Source: Aminipila sp032051575
GTDB taxonomy: Bacteria; Bacillota; Clostridia; Peptostreptococcales; Anaerovoracaceae
Reading direction: 5' to 3'
NCBI RefSeq assembly: GCF_032051575.1
Contig: NZ_DAMBYD010000006.1
Location: 260,938-324,937, forward strand
DNA: 64,000 nt
In this document: one piece after another, positions 8,300-16,579 of the stretch
How positions within the stretch are numbered: position 1 is the first letter of the stretch
How the letters are laid out: every line of letters begins with the position of its first letter
Position numbers and translations under genes: made by a program
The notes under the pieces: generated by a model
Databases searched by the model: none
What the model was told of the DNA's origin: nothing
Seen by the model: the letters and a program-made list of their open reading frames with translations, nothing else

Positions 8300-8473
8300 T
8301 TGCTGTGTATCCTATGCTTGCTACAGTTATACATAAATTTCTGAGTGTTCAAATTCAAAATCTGCCACAAAGCAAATCCTCCAATAAAGATTATTATACA
8401 ATTCATCAGTAACCGTTCATCAGCTGTATGCTAAACAATTATGATTCTCGTAAAATCCCTATTGGAGGAGTTC

Positions 8474-10243
8474 TTATATTACATTATACTTTTTTAACAA
8501 TTCTTCTATCACTGTACCAGATATTTTCTTTAACATTTTCTTCTCTACCAGATTTGCCATAAATGGAAGTTTCATGTCTGTTATCTTTTTACCATCCCTC
8601 ATTTTAATTGTTGAATCTAACAATACACGTATATCATAGCAGGAGTTAAATACCTCAGGTACTCCACGGTCAACATTTAGTAAGGTATAAACGGCCTCCA
8701 TACCTGTTCGAACGGAGTACTCTGTAGTAAATACCGTATCCCGAACAGTATCAGCAAACTGTCCAATAAATGCAAAGTTTACGCAGCCTTCTGGAACTAC
8801 CTTTGGTCTGTCACCCTTAGCTCTTGGCATAAAGAAAGCAGTAACATAAGGCATCATGCAAGGAATAGAGCGAGCTGAATTGGTGGCTAATTCATGAATT
8901 TCTGCTTCAGGAACCCCCATATGGTATAACCACTCTTCTGTAATTTCAATCCCCGTACAGTCTCTCATCGGCTTTTTTATATAGTTACCAGGAACATTTG
9001 TGAACAATCCATATACCCAGACTACTAATTGATCTTTTGGCTGTTCTTTAAAATGTGGCTGACGATTCAAGGTATAACTCATAAGCCAGTTTGAGTCCTT
9101 TACAGTAATAATTCCTCCAGTGACAACTCGACCGCTAAATGGATCTCGCTTACAGATTTTCTGGATATAGGGCGGTATTTTATCATCTAAGGTAGTCACA
9201 GTAGATGATTCCCAATTGGTTGCATCTGTATTCGTGCAGAACTTATCCGGATGTCCAAAAGAAGGGTCTTGTTTAGCTATATTGCGCCACAAATCCCAAC
9301 ATCCACCATCTGTAATGATAAAATCTGGTGCGTGGTTGTCATCACCTAATGATGAATTCTCCGTACAGCTGCCATTTGTAACAAACACTAGATCATTTTC
9401 TGTAAGTTCAATGACATCGTCCTTGCCATCATGCAGACATATAATTTTTTTGGCAGTTTTTTTGTTCCCTGTTATGTCAAAGAGCACATTTGTAACCTTT
9501 GTATTATATTGGAAATCAACATTATGTGATTCTAGATACTTTACCATTGGAAGAATTAATGATTCGTATTGATTATATTTTGTAAACTTAAGTGCTGAGA
9601 AATCAGGCAATCCACCAATATGATGTATAAACCTCTGAATGTAAAGCTTCATTTCTAATGCACTATGCCAATCTTCGAAAGCAAACATCGTTCTCCAATA
9701 AAGCCAGAAGTTTGATGAAAAGAACTCGTGGGTAAACATTTCCGAAACTTTTTTATCATATAAATCTTCATCTCGAGTAAAAAATAATTTCATTATTTCC
9801 ATCGATGCCGTGTCACTTAATCCAAACTTCCCATCTGTATGTGCATCTTCTCCTCTGTTTACAGTTGCCCTAATCAGAGAAAAATTAGGGTCTTTTTTAT
9901 TCAGCCAGTAAAATTCATCTAATACAGATGCCCCTTCTGTTTCTATAGAAGGTATAGAGCGAAATAAATCCCATAAACACTCAAAATGGTTTTCCATTTC
10001 ACGTCCGCCACGGATAATAAATCCTTTTTCATTATCATTAATGCCATCACAGGCACCCCCAGGAAGGGATAACTCCTCTAAAATATGAATTTTTTCACCC
10101 TTCATTTGTCCATCGCGAATTAGGAAACAGGCTGCTGCTAAAGATGCTAAACCTGAGCCGACTAGATAAGCCGACTTTAAGTCAACACCTGCTGGCTTTT
10201 CCGGTCTTGCAAATGCCTCATAATTCCCATTACTATAATACAT
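8474..10243 (-). CDS. ohyA: Oleate hydratase (MCRA family, FAD-dependent)
   Basis: 589 aa, typical for the myosin-cross-reactive-antigen family. It adds water to the cis-9 double bond of oleate or linoleate, giving 10-hydroxy fatty acids, usually a detoxification of unsaturated fatty acids. The FAD-binding GSGLASLAAACFLIRDG starts near residue 29 and is followed by ILEELSLPGGACDG and FIIRGGREMENHFECLWDL. Later family blocks include VTNGSCTENSS, SRDPFSGRVVTGG-like KRDPFSGRVVTGG and the C-terminal FIGQFADTVRDTVFTTEYSVRTGMEAVY. Monocistronic, GGAGGT ribosome site, with a strong palindrome about 55 bases upstream of the start. Confidence 0.95.
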   Translation of the reverse strand: MYYSNGNYEAFARPEKPAGVDLKSAYLVGSGLASLAAACFLIRDGQMKGEKIHILEELSLPGGACDGINDNEKGFIIRGGREMENHFECLWDLFRSIPSIETEGASVLDEFYWLNKKDPNFSLIRATVNRGEDAHTDGKFGLSDTASMEIMKLFFTRDEDLYDKKVSEMFTHEFFSSNFWLYWRTMFAFEDWHSALEMKLYIQRFIHHIGGLPDFSALKFTKYNQYESLILPMVKYLESHNVDFQYNTKVTNVLFDITGNKKTAKKIICLHDGKDDVIELTENDLVFVTNGSCTENSSLGDDNHAPDFIITDGGCWDLWRNIAKQDPSFGHPDKFCTNTDATNWESSTVTTLDDKIPPYIQKICKRDPFSGRVVTGGIITVKDSNWLMSYTLNRQPHFKEQPKDQLVVWVYGLFTNVPGNYIKKPMRDCTGIEITEEWLYHMGVPEAEIHELATNSARSIPCMMPYVTAFFMPRAKGDRPKVVPEGCVNFAFIGQFADTVRDTVFTTEYSVRTGMEAVYTLLNVDRGVPEVFNSCYDIRVLLDSTIKMRDGKKITDMKLPFMANLVEKKMLKKISGTVIEELLKKYNVI

Positions 10244-10298
10244 GTAATTACCTCCAAATTTTCATTTTATCACGTACAATGTAGATTCATTTATCATG

Positions 10299-10323
10299 TA
10301 ATATAATATCACATATTATATTA
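10299..10323. promoter_or_regulatory. Palindrome upstream of oleate hydratase (possible operator)
   Basis: Perfect inverted repeat TAATATAATAT - CAC - ATATTATATTA, 11-base arms. There is no U-tract, so it is not a terminator. Its position 55-80 bases upstream of the start suits a repressor site, but the sequence is all A/T in the arms. Confidence 0.4.
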
Positions 10324-10367
10324 TTATTCCAATTTTTTTACTATTTTATACCAAAAATTTTTTAATT

Positions 10368-10407
10368 AAAAAGCAGATGCTAACCTATTAATGCTAGAAT
10401 CTGCTTT
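10368..10407 (-). terminator. Terminator of the folate operon
   Basis: Minus-strand stem AAAGCAGAT-x-CTAGC / ...AGCATCTGCTTT followed by TTAATTAAAAAATTTTTT. Confidence 0.7.
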
Positions 10408-10430
10408 GATATAGTATTTAAAACCGTTCG

Positions 10431-11252
10431 TTACTTCTTTTTCTTAAGTTTGTTTAATAACTCTTCAATGGTTAAGTTACATACAGGATGCCTAAAATAA
10501 GGATTAAGTTGTCTCATAGGCTCTAGCACAAACTCCCTATTTTGCATATCAATGTGGGGGACAATCAGTTCCTCATCCGCTAAAACCAAATGATCATAAA
10601 AGATGATATCTAAGTCCAATGTTCTTGGTCCCCAATGGATAATCCTTTCCCTCTTTGCATTTTTTTCTATTTCATTCAATATATTCAGTAATTCTTTAGG
10701 TGGATATAACGTTCTCAATTCCAAGCAGCCATTTACAAATGTATCCTGCTCAATGCCTCCATATGGCTCTGTATGAATAAAATCAGATACTTTGGTAACT
10801 TCACATCCCCTTGTACTTTTTAACACTTCTATACCTTGTTTTATGTACTGTTCCTTATCTCCCATATTTGATCCAAAAGCAATATAGGCTTTGTGCCAGC
10901 TGCGTTCTATTTGCACAGACACATTCTGCAAAGGCAGTCTAATCGGAGCCCACGGTTTCTCAATTTCTAGTTCAACGCTCTCCAATCTATTAAACTCGCA
11001 AAGCATAGCTTCTGCCAATTTCTCAGCCACCGCTTCAATGAGTTTAAACGTGTGCTCCTGCATGAACTTTGTTATAAACTGGCATACTAAAGCATAGTTA
11101 ATAGATTGTTCAAGGTCGTCTGTGATTCCTGCCTGCCTTGTATCTGTATATAAAACCGCATTAACAAGGAATTTCTGTCCCAAAACAGTCTCTTCTGTAA
11201 GAACACCATGATTTCCAAAGACTTCTAACTTTTTTATATTAATTTTATCCAT
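10431..11252 (-). CDS. folK: Bifunctional dihydroneopterin aldolase / HPPK (FolB-FolK fusion)
   Basis: 273 aa. Residues 1-118 are FolB (dihydroneopterin to 6-hydroxymethyl-dihydropterin), with LEVFGNHGVLTEETVLGQKFLVN and a YALVCQFITKFM...HTFKLIEAVAEKLA core. Residues 120-273 are FolK (pyrophosphorylation of the product), with AYIAFGSNMGDKEQYI and the HPPK signature GPRTLDLDIIFYD. A fusion channels two successive folate steps. Start ATG at 11252 fits the FolB N-terminus and lies seven bases after the folP stop; a longer in-frame start would overlap folP. It is last in the folE-HD-folP-folBK operon. Confidence 0.94.
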   Translation of the reverse strand: MDKINIKKLEVFGNHGVLTEETVLGQKFLVNAVLYTDTRQAGITDDLEQSINYALVCQFITKFMQEHTFKLIEAVAEKLAEAMLCEFNRLESVELEIEKPWAPIRLPLQNVSVQIERSWHKAYIAFGSNMGDKEQYIKQGIEVLKSTRGCEVTKVSDFIHTEPYGGIEQDTFVNGCLELRTLYPPKELLNILNEIEKNAKRERIIHWGPRTLDLDIIFYDHLVLADEELIVPHIDMQNREFVLEPMRQLNPYFRHPVCNLTIEELLNKLKKKK

Positions 11253-11259
11253 CACTTTC

Positions 11260-12099
11260 TTACCTATTTCCCAGAATTGCTTCTGCCATTTTAATAGCTC
11301 TAACATTTTCTTTTATGTCATGTACTCTAACAAAAGCACATCCCTTTATTACAGCCATAACTGTAGTTACCAAAGTGCCCTCAACGCGTTCATCTACCGG
11401 TAAATTTAACGCTTGTGCAATAACCGACTTTCTAGAAGTACCTAAAAGTACTGGATATCCTAGTTCGTTAAACTGCTCCAGACAGTTAATCACCTCCAGA
11501 TTCTGCTCATAAGATTTTACAAAACCAACGCCTGGATCAAGAATAATTTTATCATCCTTTATCCCTGCTTTTTTAGCTAGTTGAATAATTTCTCTTAAAT
11601 CTTCCTTGACATCTTCCATAAAATTGTTGTACTCAGTATTATCATGGTCATGCATAAAGGAACCAGAATTATCACGGTTATGCATCAAGCAGCACACCGC
11701 ATCACTATCCGCAATTACCTTTGCCATTTCCATGTCATACTTTAGCCCCCAGATATCATTCACAAGGTCAGCTCCCGCTAAAATGTTAGCCTGTGCCACG
11801 CTGCTTTTACAGGTATCAATCGATATAGGAATATCAAATCTCTTTTTAATGGCCTCTACTATGGGTACTGTACGCAGAATTTCTTCTTCCGCATCGACCC
11901 TTGAATGTTTTGGGCGCGAGGATTCGCCGCCTACATCAATAATATGAGCCCCCTCCTGAATCATTTTCTCAGCATGCTTTAATGCAGTATCTACATTGTT
12001 CCATCTGCCTCCATCTGAAAAAGAATCGGGGGTTACATTTAAAATTCCCATTACATAGGTCTTGTTTTTTATGTCAAACTCTTTGTTTCCTATAATCAT
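11260..12099 (-). CDS. folP: Dihydropteroate synthase
   Basis: 279 aa. Condenses 6-hydroxymethyl-dihydropterin pyrophosphate with p-aminobenzoate. Family motifs: VMGILNVTPDSFSDGG near residue 16, DVGGESSRP near 57, SIDTCKSSVA, and LLGTSRKSVI. Two departures are visible: the usual GGESTRPG is GGESSRPK, and the usual DPGIGFGK is DPGVGFVK with a valine in place of a glycine. The loop after CLMHNR is extended by an Asp/His/Asn-rich stretch (SGSFMHDHDNTEYNN). GGAGG precedes the ATG. It lies 26 bases after the HD gene. Confidence 0.95.
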   Translation of the reverse strand: MIIGNKEFDIKNKTYVMGILNVTPDSFSDGGRWNNVDTALKHAEKMIQEGAHIIDVGGESSRPKHSRVDAEEEILRTVPIVEAIKKRFDIPISIDTCKSSVAQANILAGADLVNDIWGLKYDMEMAKVIADSDAVCCLMHNRDNSGSFMHDHDNTEYNNFMEDVKEDLREIIQLAKKAGIKDDKIILDPGVGFVKSYEQNLEVINCLEQFNELGYPVLLGTSRKSVIAQALNLPVDERVEGTLVTTVMAVIKGCAFVRVHDIKENVRAIKMAEAILGNR

Positions 12100-12125
12100 T
12101 ACGCCATTCCTCCATTTTTCCTATG

Positions 12126-12626
12126 CTACTGTACAATCGTTTTATTCTTTTTATCTTCGCTCCATTTACACTCCTCATAAGCATCACAGAAAAAACAGTT
12201 TCGGGACTGCTTATCCGCCATATTTATAAGTGCTTTTAATCGTTCAGCCGTATCATTTAAGAACAACCCTTTATTTTCCTTGATTCTATGATTTTCTATT
12301 GCTTCTAAAATCATTTCCCTCTTTTCTTGAGGATAATTTAGCTCTCTAAGAATCAGATTTGTCAATTCCTTACCCGCCTGCTCATGCGGCTCACCGGTGT
12401 TGTACTCCTTAGCACGTCCAATATCATGAAGCAATGCAGTTAAATAAATCATTTCTTTCTCTAGTCCAAGGTTCTGTTCTAAACTATATATATATGCAAT
12501 TCTTGCTACATCCATTAAATGCATAATCCCATGACAGCAAAATACTCTATGAGCTTCTGCTGTAGTAATTTGATTTAAATTTTCAATGTAAATTGGATGC
12601 TTTATAAGATTATCTACAAATTTCAT
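12126..12626 (-). CDS. HD-domain phosphohydrolase in folate operon
   Basis: 166 aa. The HD superfamily metal site is complete: H36, H67-D68 (ALLHDIGRA), H81, H113 and D138 in INMADKQ. Upstream is a Cys-rich patch (CCHGIMH, 30-36), and the C-terminus carries C144, C147 and C153, probably a structural metal site. The ATG directly follows the folE stop (TAA-ATG), so translation is coupled to GTP cyclohydrolase. HD enzymes hydrolyse phosphate esters and nucleotides. Between folE and folP the missing chemistry is removal of phosphates from dihydroneopterin triphosphate, so this is a candidate for that step. This is inference from position; the family has many substrates. Confidence 0.85.
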   Translation of the reverse strand: MKFVDNLIKHPIYIENLNQITTAEAHRVFCCHGIMHLMDVARIAYIYSLEQNLGLEKEMIYLTALLHDIGRAKEYNTGEPHEQAGKELTNLILRELNYPQEKREMILEAIENHRIKENKGLFLNDTAERLKALINMADKQSRNCFFCDAYEECKWSEDKKNKTIVQ

Positions 12627-13223
12627 TTATTTCACCATCTGAAAGAATTTATTCTGTAATGCTTCATCTTTGGCAAATTCACCCCTTGTGACAATAGTAA
12701 CAGTCTGACTCCCTGGTTTTTTTATACCACGCATAGACATGCACATATGCTCAGCTTCTACCATTACAATAACACCTTTTGGAGCAAGGTTGTCCATCAA
12801 CGCATCTGCAATCTGTGCTGTAAGCTGCTCCTGAAGCTGCAAACGTTTTGCAAACACATCAACAATTCTTGCAAGCTTGCTTAGCCCAACTACTTCTCCA
12901 TCTGGAATATATCCGATGTGTGCCTTCCCATAAAACGGAAGCATATGGTGTTCACAAGTTGAATAAAACACAATATCTTTCTCAATTACCATTTCATTAT
13001 TTTTAACATGAAATCTTTTGCTCAGATGTGTTGCTGCATCCTCATACATCCCACCAAATATTTCTTCATACATCCTAGCAATTCTTTCTGGTGTCTCTAT
13101 AAGGCCTTCCCTATGGATGTCCTCACCTATTCCCTCTAAAAGCAGTTTTACACCTGCCTGAATCTTCTCTTTATTAATCACTTCAATCCAACTTCTTTCT
13201 TCATTATCATGCAATATTTTCAA
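12627..13223 (-). CDS. folE: GTP cyclohydrolase I
   Basis: 198 aa as annotated from a TTG start. Converts GTP to 7,8-dihydroneopterin triphosphate, the first folate step. Core motifs: EGIGEDIHREGLIETPERIARMYEEIFGG near residue 30, the zinc and catalytic STCEHHMLPFYGKAHIGY, and the second zinc cysteine in EHMCMSMRGIKKPGSQT. There is no ATG upstream of the core; TTG (13223) has AAGG 13 bases before it, and an internal GTG at 13181 (codon 15) would give a more usual N-terminus. The -10 box of the promoter is only 19 bases before the TTG. Confidence 0.93.
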   Translation of the reverse strand: MKILHDNEERSWIEVINKEKIQAGVKLLLEGIGEDIHREGLIETPERIARMYEEIFGGMYEDAATHLSKRFHVKNNEMVIEKDIVFYSTCEHHMLPFYGKAHIGYIPDGEVVGLSKLARIVDVFAKRLQLQEQLTAQIADALMDNLAPKGVIVMVEAEHMCMSMRGIKKPGSQTVTIVTRGEFAKDEALQNKFFQMVK

Positions 13224-13241
13224 TTACTATTGATGGACCTT

Positions 13242-13270
13242 ATTATACAAAATTCAACAAAGCATGTCAA
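13242..13270 (-). promoter_or_regulatory. Perfect-consensus sigma-A promoter of folE operon
   Basis: Minus-strand TTGACA (13270-13265), 17 bases, TATAAT (13247-13242). The start is predicted near 13235, giving a leader of about 12 bases to the TTG, or about 54 bases to the GTG. Confidence 0.85.
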
Positions 13271-13281
13271 TTCTGATGGAA

Positions 13282-13370
13282 TAGATAAAAAATGTGGCTT
13301 CGCGAATGTAGGTGCACTTCCTTTTTTATCTAATAGGAAAATCTATCGATATTTCCTATTAGATAAAAAA
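13282..13370. repeat. Nested inverted repeats between dnaJ and folE
   Basis: TTTTTTATCTAATAGGAAA (13322-13340) is repeated inverted at 13352-13370, a perfect 19-base palindrome with an 11-base loop. Its outer part also pairs with TAGATAAAAAA at 13282-13292, so two alternative hairpins share one arm. The enclosed 28 bases (13293-13320) are markedly more GC-rich and include TTCGCGAA and GTGCAC. No open reading frame lies here. Confidence 0.65.
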
Positions 13371-13403
13371 ACGGATTTACCTTAAATTGAAAGGTAAATC
13401 CGT
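13365..13403 (-). terminator. Terminator of the hrcA-grpE-dnaK-dnaJ operon
   Basis: Minus-strand stem ACGGATTTACCTT / AAGGTAAATCCGT with a seven-base loop, followed by TTTTTTT. It lies 28 bases after the dnaJ stop. Confidence 0.9.
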
Positions 13404-13431
13404 TAATACTATTCTTTATATTTAATACTGT

Positions 13432-14571
13432 TTATTTGAAAATCTCTTTCATTTTGTCTGCGAAGCTTTTCTTATTTCCATGGTTTTCGTTACCAAGAAT
13501 ATCCCCAAGCTCTTTAATCTTCTTTTTCTGTTCAGTATTCAATTTTGTTGGAACTTCTAAGATTACCTTCACGTAAAGATCGCCCATTCTTGACGTTCTA
13601 AGGCCCTTGATACCTTTTCCTTTTAACCTGAATACTGTTCCAGGCTGAGTTCCTGCTGGTATGCTATAGGAAACCTTTTCACTTAATGTAGGAACCACTA
13701 TATCATCACCTAAAGCTGCCTGGGCATAAGAAATAGGCATTTCAAGCCATAAATCCTGGCCATCTCTCTTAAATAGAGAATGAGCCCTTACTCTTATAAC
13801 TACATATAAGTCTCCGTTTGGACCCCCATTAGTCCCAGGTTCACCCTGGCCTCTTATGGATATTACAGATTCGTTATCAACGCCTGCTGGAATATCAACG
13901 GAAATGGTTACAGTCTTTCTAACCTTTCCACTCCCACTACATTCTGAACAAGGTTTTTCAACAACCTGGCCACTGCCTCCACAGTTCTGACATGGTGAAA
14001 CACTTTGGAACTGGCCAAAAGGAGTTCTCTGTGTGGTTCTAACTTCACCAGTACCATTACAAGTTGGACATGCCTTCTTTGATGTACCTTCAGCCGCACC
14101 TGTTCCATGACATTTTTCACATTCAACATATTTCGTAAGTTGTATCTGTTTCTTAGCGCCAAAAGCTGCTTCTTCAAATGAAATCACAACCTCTTGCTGT
14201 AAATCACGGCCTTTCATCGGTCCGTTACGTCTTCTTGAGCTTCCACCGCCGCCGAAGCCGCCGCCAAACATACCGCCAAACATATCAAATATGTCTTCAA
14301 AACCACCAAAACCTGCACCGCCGCCACCAAAACCTGCACTTGGATCTACGCCGGCATGACCGAATCTATCATACTTGCTCTTCTTATCAGTGTCGGAAAG
14401 AACGCTATATGCTTCATTTATCTCTTTAAATTTTTCTTCAGCTTCCTTGTTCCCAGGATTTTTATCTGGATGATACTTCATGGCCATCTTTCGGAAAGCA
14501 CTCTTTATCTCACTCTCGCTAGCGCCCTTTTGAATTCCAAGGACTTCATAATAATCTCTCTTATCTGCCAT
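13432..14571 (-). CDS. dnaJ: Chaperone DnaJ (Hsp40)
   Basis: 379 aa. Co-chaperone that stimulates DnaK ATPase and delivers unfolded proteins. Residues 1-70 are the J domain with the HPD motif (MKYHPDKN); a Gly/Phe-rich linker follows (about 75-110); four CxxCxGxG zinc motifs are present (CEKCHGTG, CPTCNGTG, CQNCGGSG, CSECSGSG); then the C-terminal substrate domain. Start MADKRDYYEVLG is chosen because GGAGAG lies six bases before it; an earlier in-frame ATG has no such site. Last gene of the heat-shock operon. Confidence 0.97.
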   Translation of the reverse strand: MADKRDYYEVLGIQKGASESEIKSAFRKMAMKYHPDKNPGNKEAEEKFKEINEAYSVLSDTDKKSKYDRFGHAGVDPSAGFGGGGAGFGGFEDIFDMFGGMFGGGFGGGGSSRRRNGPMKGRDLQQEVVISFEEAAFGAKKQIQLTKYVECEKCHGTGAAEGTSKKACPTCNGTGEVRTTQRTPFGQFQSVSPCQNCGGSGQVVEKPCSECSGSGKVRKTVTISVDIPAGVDNESVISIRGQGEPGTNGGPNGDLYVVIRVRAHSLFKRDGQDLWLEMPISYAQAALGDDIVVPTLSEKVSYSIPAGTQPGTVFRLKGKGIKGLRTSRMGDLYVKVILEVPTKLNTEQKKKIKELGDILGNENHGNKKSFADKMKEIFK

Positions 14572-14608
14572 TGTTTTCTCTCCACTCTGCATTAATTATA
14601 TCAATCTG

Positions 14609-14639
14609 ATAAGCACTCCCTACCTGAAGGAGTGCTTAT
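14609..14639 (-). promoter_or_regulatory. Hairpin between dnaK and dnaJ
   Basis: ATAAGCACTCC / GGAGTGCTTAT, 11-base perfect stem with a nine-base loop in the dnaK-dnaJ gap. No U-tract follows on the minus strand, so it is more likely an mRNA-processing or stability element than a terminator. Confidence 0.55.
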
Positions 14640-14690
14640 TATTAGGAAATTTACCGTATCAATATTACCCCATGCAGGTTCATATGTCAA

Positions 14691-16565
14691 CTATTTGTCT
14701 TCGTTAACTACTTCATAATCAGCATCTACAACATTATCATGCTTTGGAGCATCTCCTTCAGGAGCAGCTCCGCCCATGCCGCCTGCCATGTTAGGATCAA
14801 ATCCTGCTGCGCCGCCTTGCTGAGCAGCCTGAGCCTGTTGATACATTTTAGCTGAAATAGTGTGGAACTGTTCTGTTAACTTATCAGTCTTATCTTTGAT
14901 TTCTTCCAGATTCGTTCCTTCAAGAGCCTTTGATAATTCGTCCTTAGCAGCTAAAATACTTGCCTTTTCATCTTCTGATAGGTTTGCTTCTAACTCCTTA
15001 AGATTCTTTTCAGTTTCATAAACTAGAGTCTCTGCTCTGTTTCTGATTTCAATTTCTTCTTTTCTCTTCTTATCTTCTTCTGCGAACTGTTCAGCTTCCT
15101 TAACTTTGGCCTGTATTTCGTCATCTGAAAGCTTATTTGAAGAAGAAATAGTGATTCTTTGTTCCTTACCAGTACCCATATCCTTAGCGCTTACATTTAC
15201 GATACCATTAGCATCAATATCAAATGTAACTTCAATCTGAGGAATTCCACGAGGTGCAGGTGGTATACCTGAAAGCTGGAAGCGTCCAAGTGTAGTATTT
15301 CCAGCAGCCATTTCTCTTTCACCCTGCATTACATGAATATCTACAGCTGTCTGATTATCAGCAGCAGTTGAGAATACCTGGCTCTTCTTTGTAGGAATAG
15401 TTGTATTTCTTTCTATAAGCTTTGTAGCAACACCACCTAAAGTTTCAATGGAAAGTGAAAGTGGAGTTACGTCAAGCAATAATACATCATTTACTTCACC
15501 AGTCAATACACCAGCCTGAATAGCAGCACCAACAGCTACGCATTCATCTGGGTTGATGCCCTTAAATGGTTCTTTACCAGTTACTCTCTTTACAGCATCC
15601 TGAACTGCTGGAATTCTTGTTGAACCACCAACTAAAATAACTTTAGCGATATCAGCATTCGTTACACCAGCATCTCTCATAGCCTTCTGCATTGGTTCAA
15701 TCGTTCTGTTTACAAGATCTGAAGTTAACTGATCAAACTTAGCTCTTGTTATGTCCATATCCATGTGAAGAGGACCATCTGCACTTACAGTGATGAATGG
15801 AAGATTGATGTTAGCTGTCTGTGAACTTGAAAGTTCCTTCTTAGCTTTTTCTGCTGCTTCCTTTAATCTCTGATGAGCCATCTTGTCAGCTCTTAAATCA
15901 ATTCCGTGTTCCTTGGCAAATGTATCTGCCATGTAATCAATTAATATCTTGTCAAAGTTGTCTCCACCAAGCTTTGTGTCACCATTTGTAGCCAGTACTT
16001 CAAATACGCCGTCACCAAGTTCAAGAATAGATACATCGAATGTACCACCACCTAGGTCGTATACTAAAATCTTGTGGTGTCCATTGTCTTTATCAAGACC
16101 ATATGCAAGAGATGCCGCTGTAGGTTCATTGATGATTCTCTTTACATCAAGACCAGCAATCTTACCTGCATCCTTTGTTGCCTGTTTCTGTGCATCTGTG
16201 AAATAAGCAGGTACTGTAATAACAGCTTCTGTTACCTTTTCACCAAGATAGCTTTCCGCGTCAGCCTTTAGCTTACCTAAAGTCATGGCTGAGATATCCT
16301 GTGGTGTATACTGCTTTCCATCAATTTCTACTCTGTGGTCTGAACCCATATGAGTCTTAATTGATGCAATCGTTCTGTCTGGATTAGTGATTGCCTGTCT
16401 CTTTGCAGTTTCACCAACTAATCTTTCTCCACCCTTTGTAAATCCAACTACTGATGGAGTAGTTCTATTTCCTTCTGCATTAGCGATTACTACAGGTTCT
16501 CCACCTTCAAGAACCGCTACGCAGGAATTTGTTGTACCTAAGTCTATACCTATTACTTTTCCCAT
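14691..16565 (-). CDS. dnaK: Chaperone DnaK (Hsp70)
   Basis: 624 aa. ATP-dependent chaperone. The N-terminal ATPase domain has IGIDLGTTNSCVAV, DLGGGTFDVSILELG and ILVGGSTRIPAVQ; the linker is DVLLLDVTPLSL, which begins the substrate domain. The C-terminus ends in a Gly/Ala/Gln-rich tail followed by DNVVDADYEVVNEDK. As in other Gram-positive DnaK proteins, the ATPase domain lacks the roughly 25-residue insertion of proteobacterial forms. GGGAGG lies upstream of the ATG. It is 14 bases after grpE. Confidence 0.98.
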   Translation of the reverse strand: MGKVIGIDLGTTNSCVAVLEGGEPVVIANAEGNRTTPSVVGFTKGGERLVGETAKRQAITNPDRTIASIKTHMGSDHRVEIDGKQYTPQDISAMTLGKLKADAESYLGEKVTEAVITVPAYFTDAQKQATKDAGKIAGLDVKRIINEPTAASLAYGLDKDNGHHKILVYDLGGGTFDVSILELGDGVFEVLATNGDTKLGGDNFDKILIDYMADTFAKEHGIDLRADKMAHQRLKEAAEKAKKELSSSQTANINLPFITVSADGPLHMDMDITRAKFDQLTSDLVNRTIEPMQKAMRDAGVTNADIAKVILVGGSTRIPAVQDAVKRVTGKEPFKGINPDECVAVGAAIQAGVLTGEVNDVLLLDVTPLSLSIETLGGVATKLIERNTTIPTKKSQVFSTAADNQTAVDIHVMQGEREMAAGNTTLGRFQLSGIPPAPRGIPQIEVTFDIDANGIVNVSAKDMGTGKEQRITISSSNKLSDDEIQAKVKEAEQFAEEDKKRKEEIEIRNRAETLVYETEKNLKELEANLSEDEKASILAAKDELSKALEGTNLEEIKDKTDKLTEQFHTISAKMYQQAQAAQQGGAAGFDPNMAGGMGGAAPEGDAPKHDNVVDADYEVVNEDK

Positions 16566-16579
16566 AATATATTACCTCC

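Noticed and set aside
13224..13431. Tetrahydrofolate riboswitch before folE
   Set aside because: The promoter leaves only about 12-50 bases of leader, too short for the aptamer, and no matching sequence was seen upstream.
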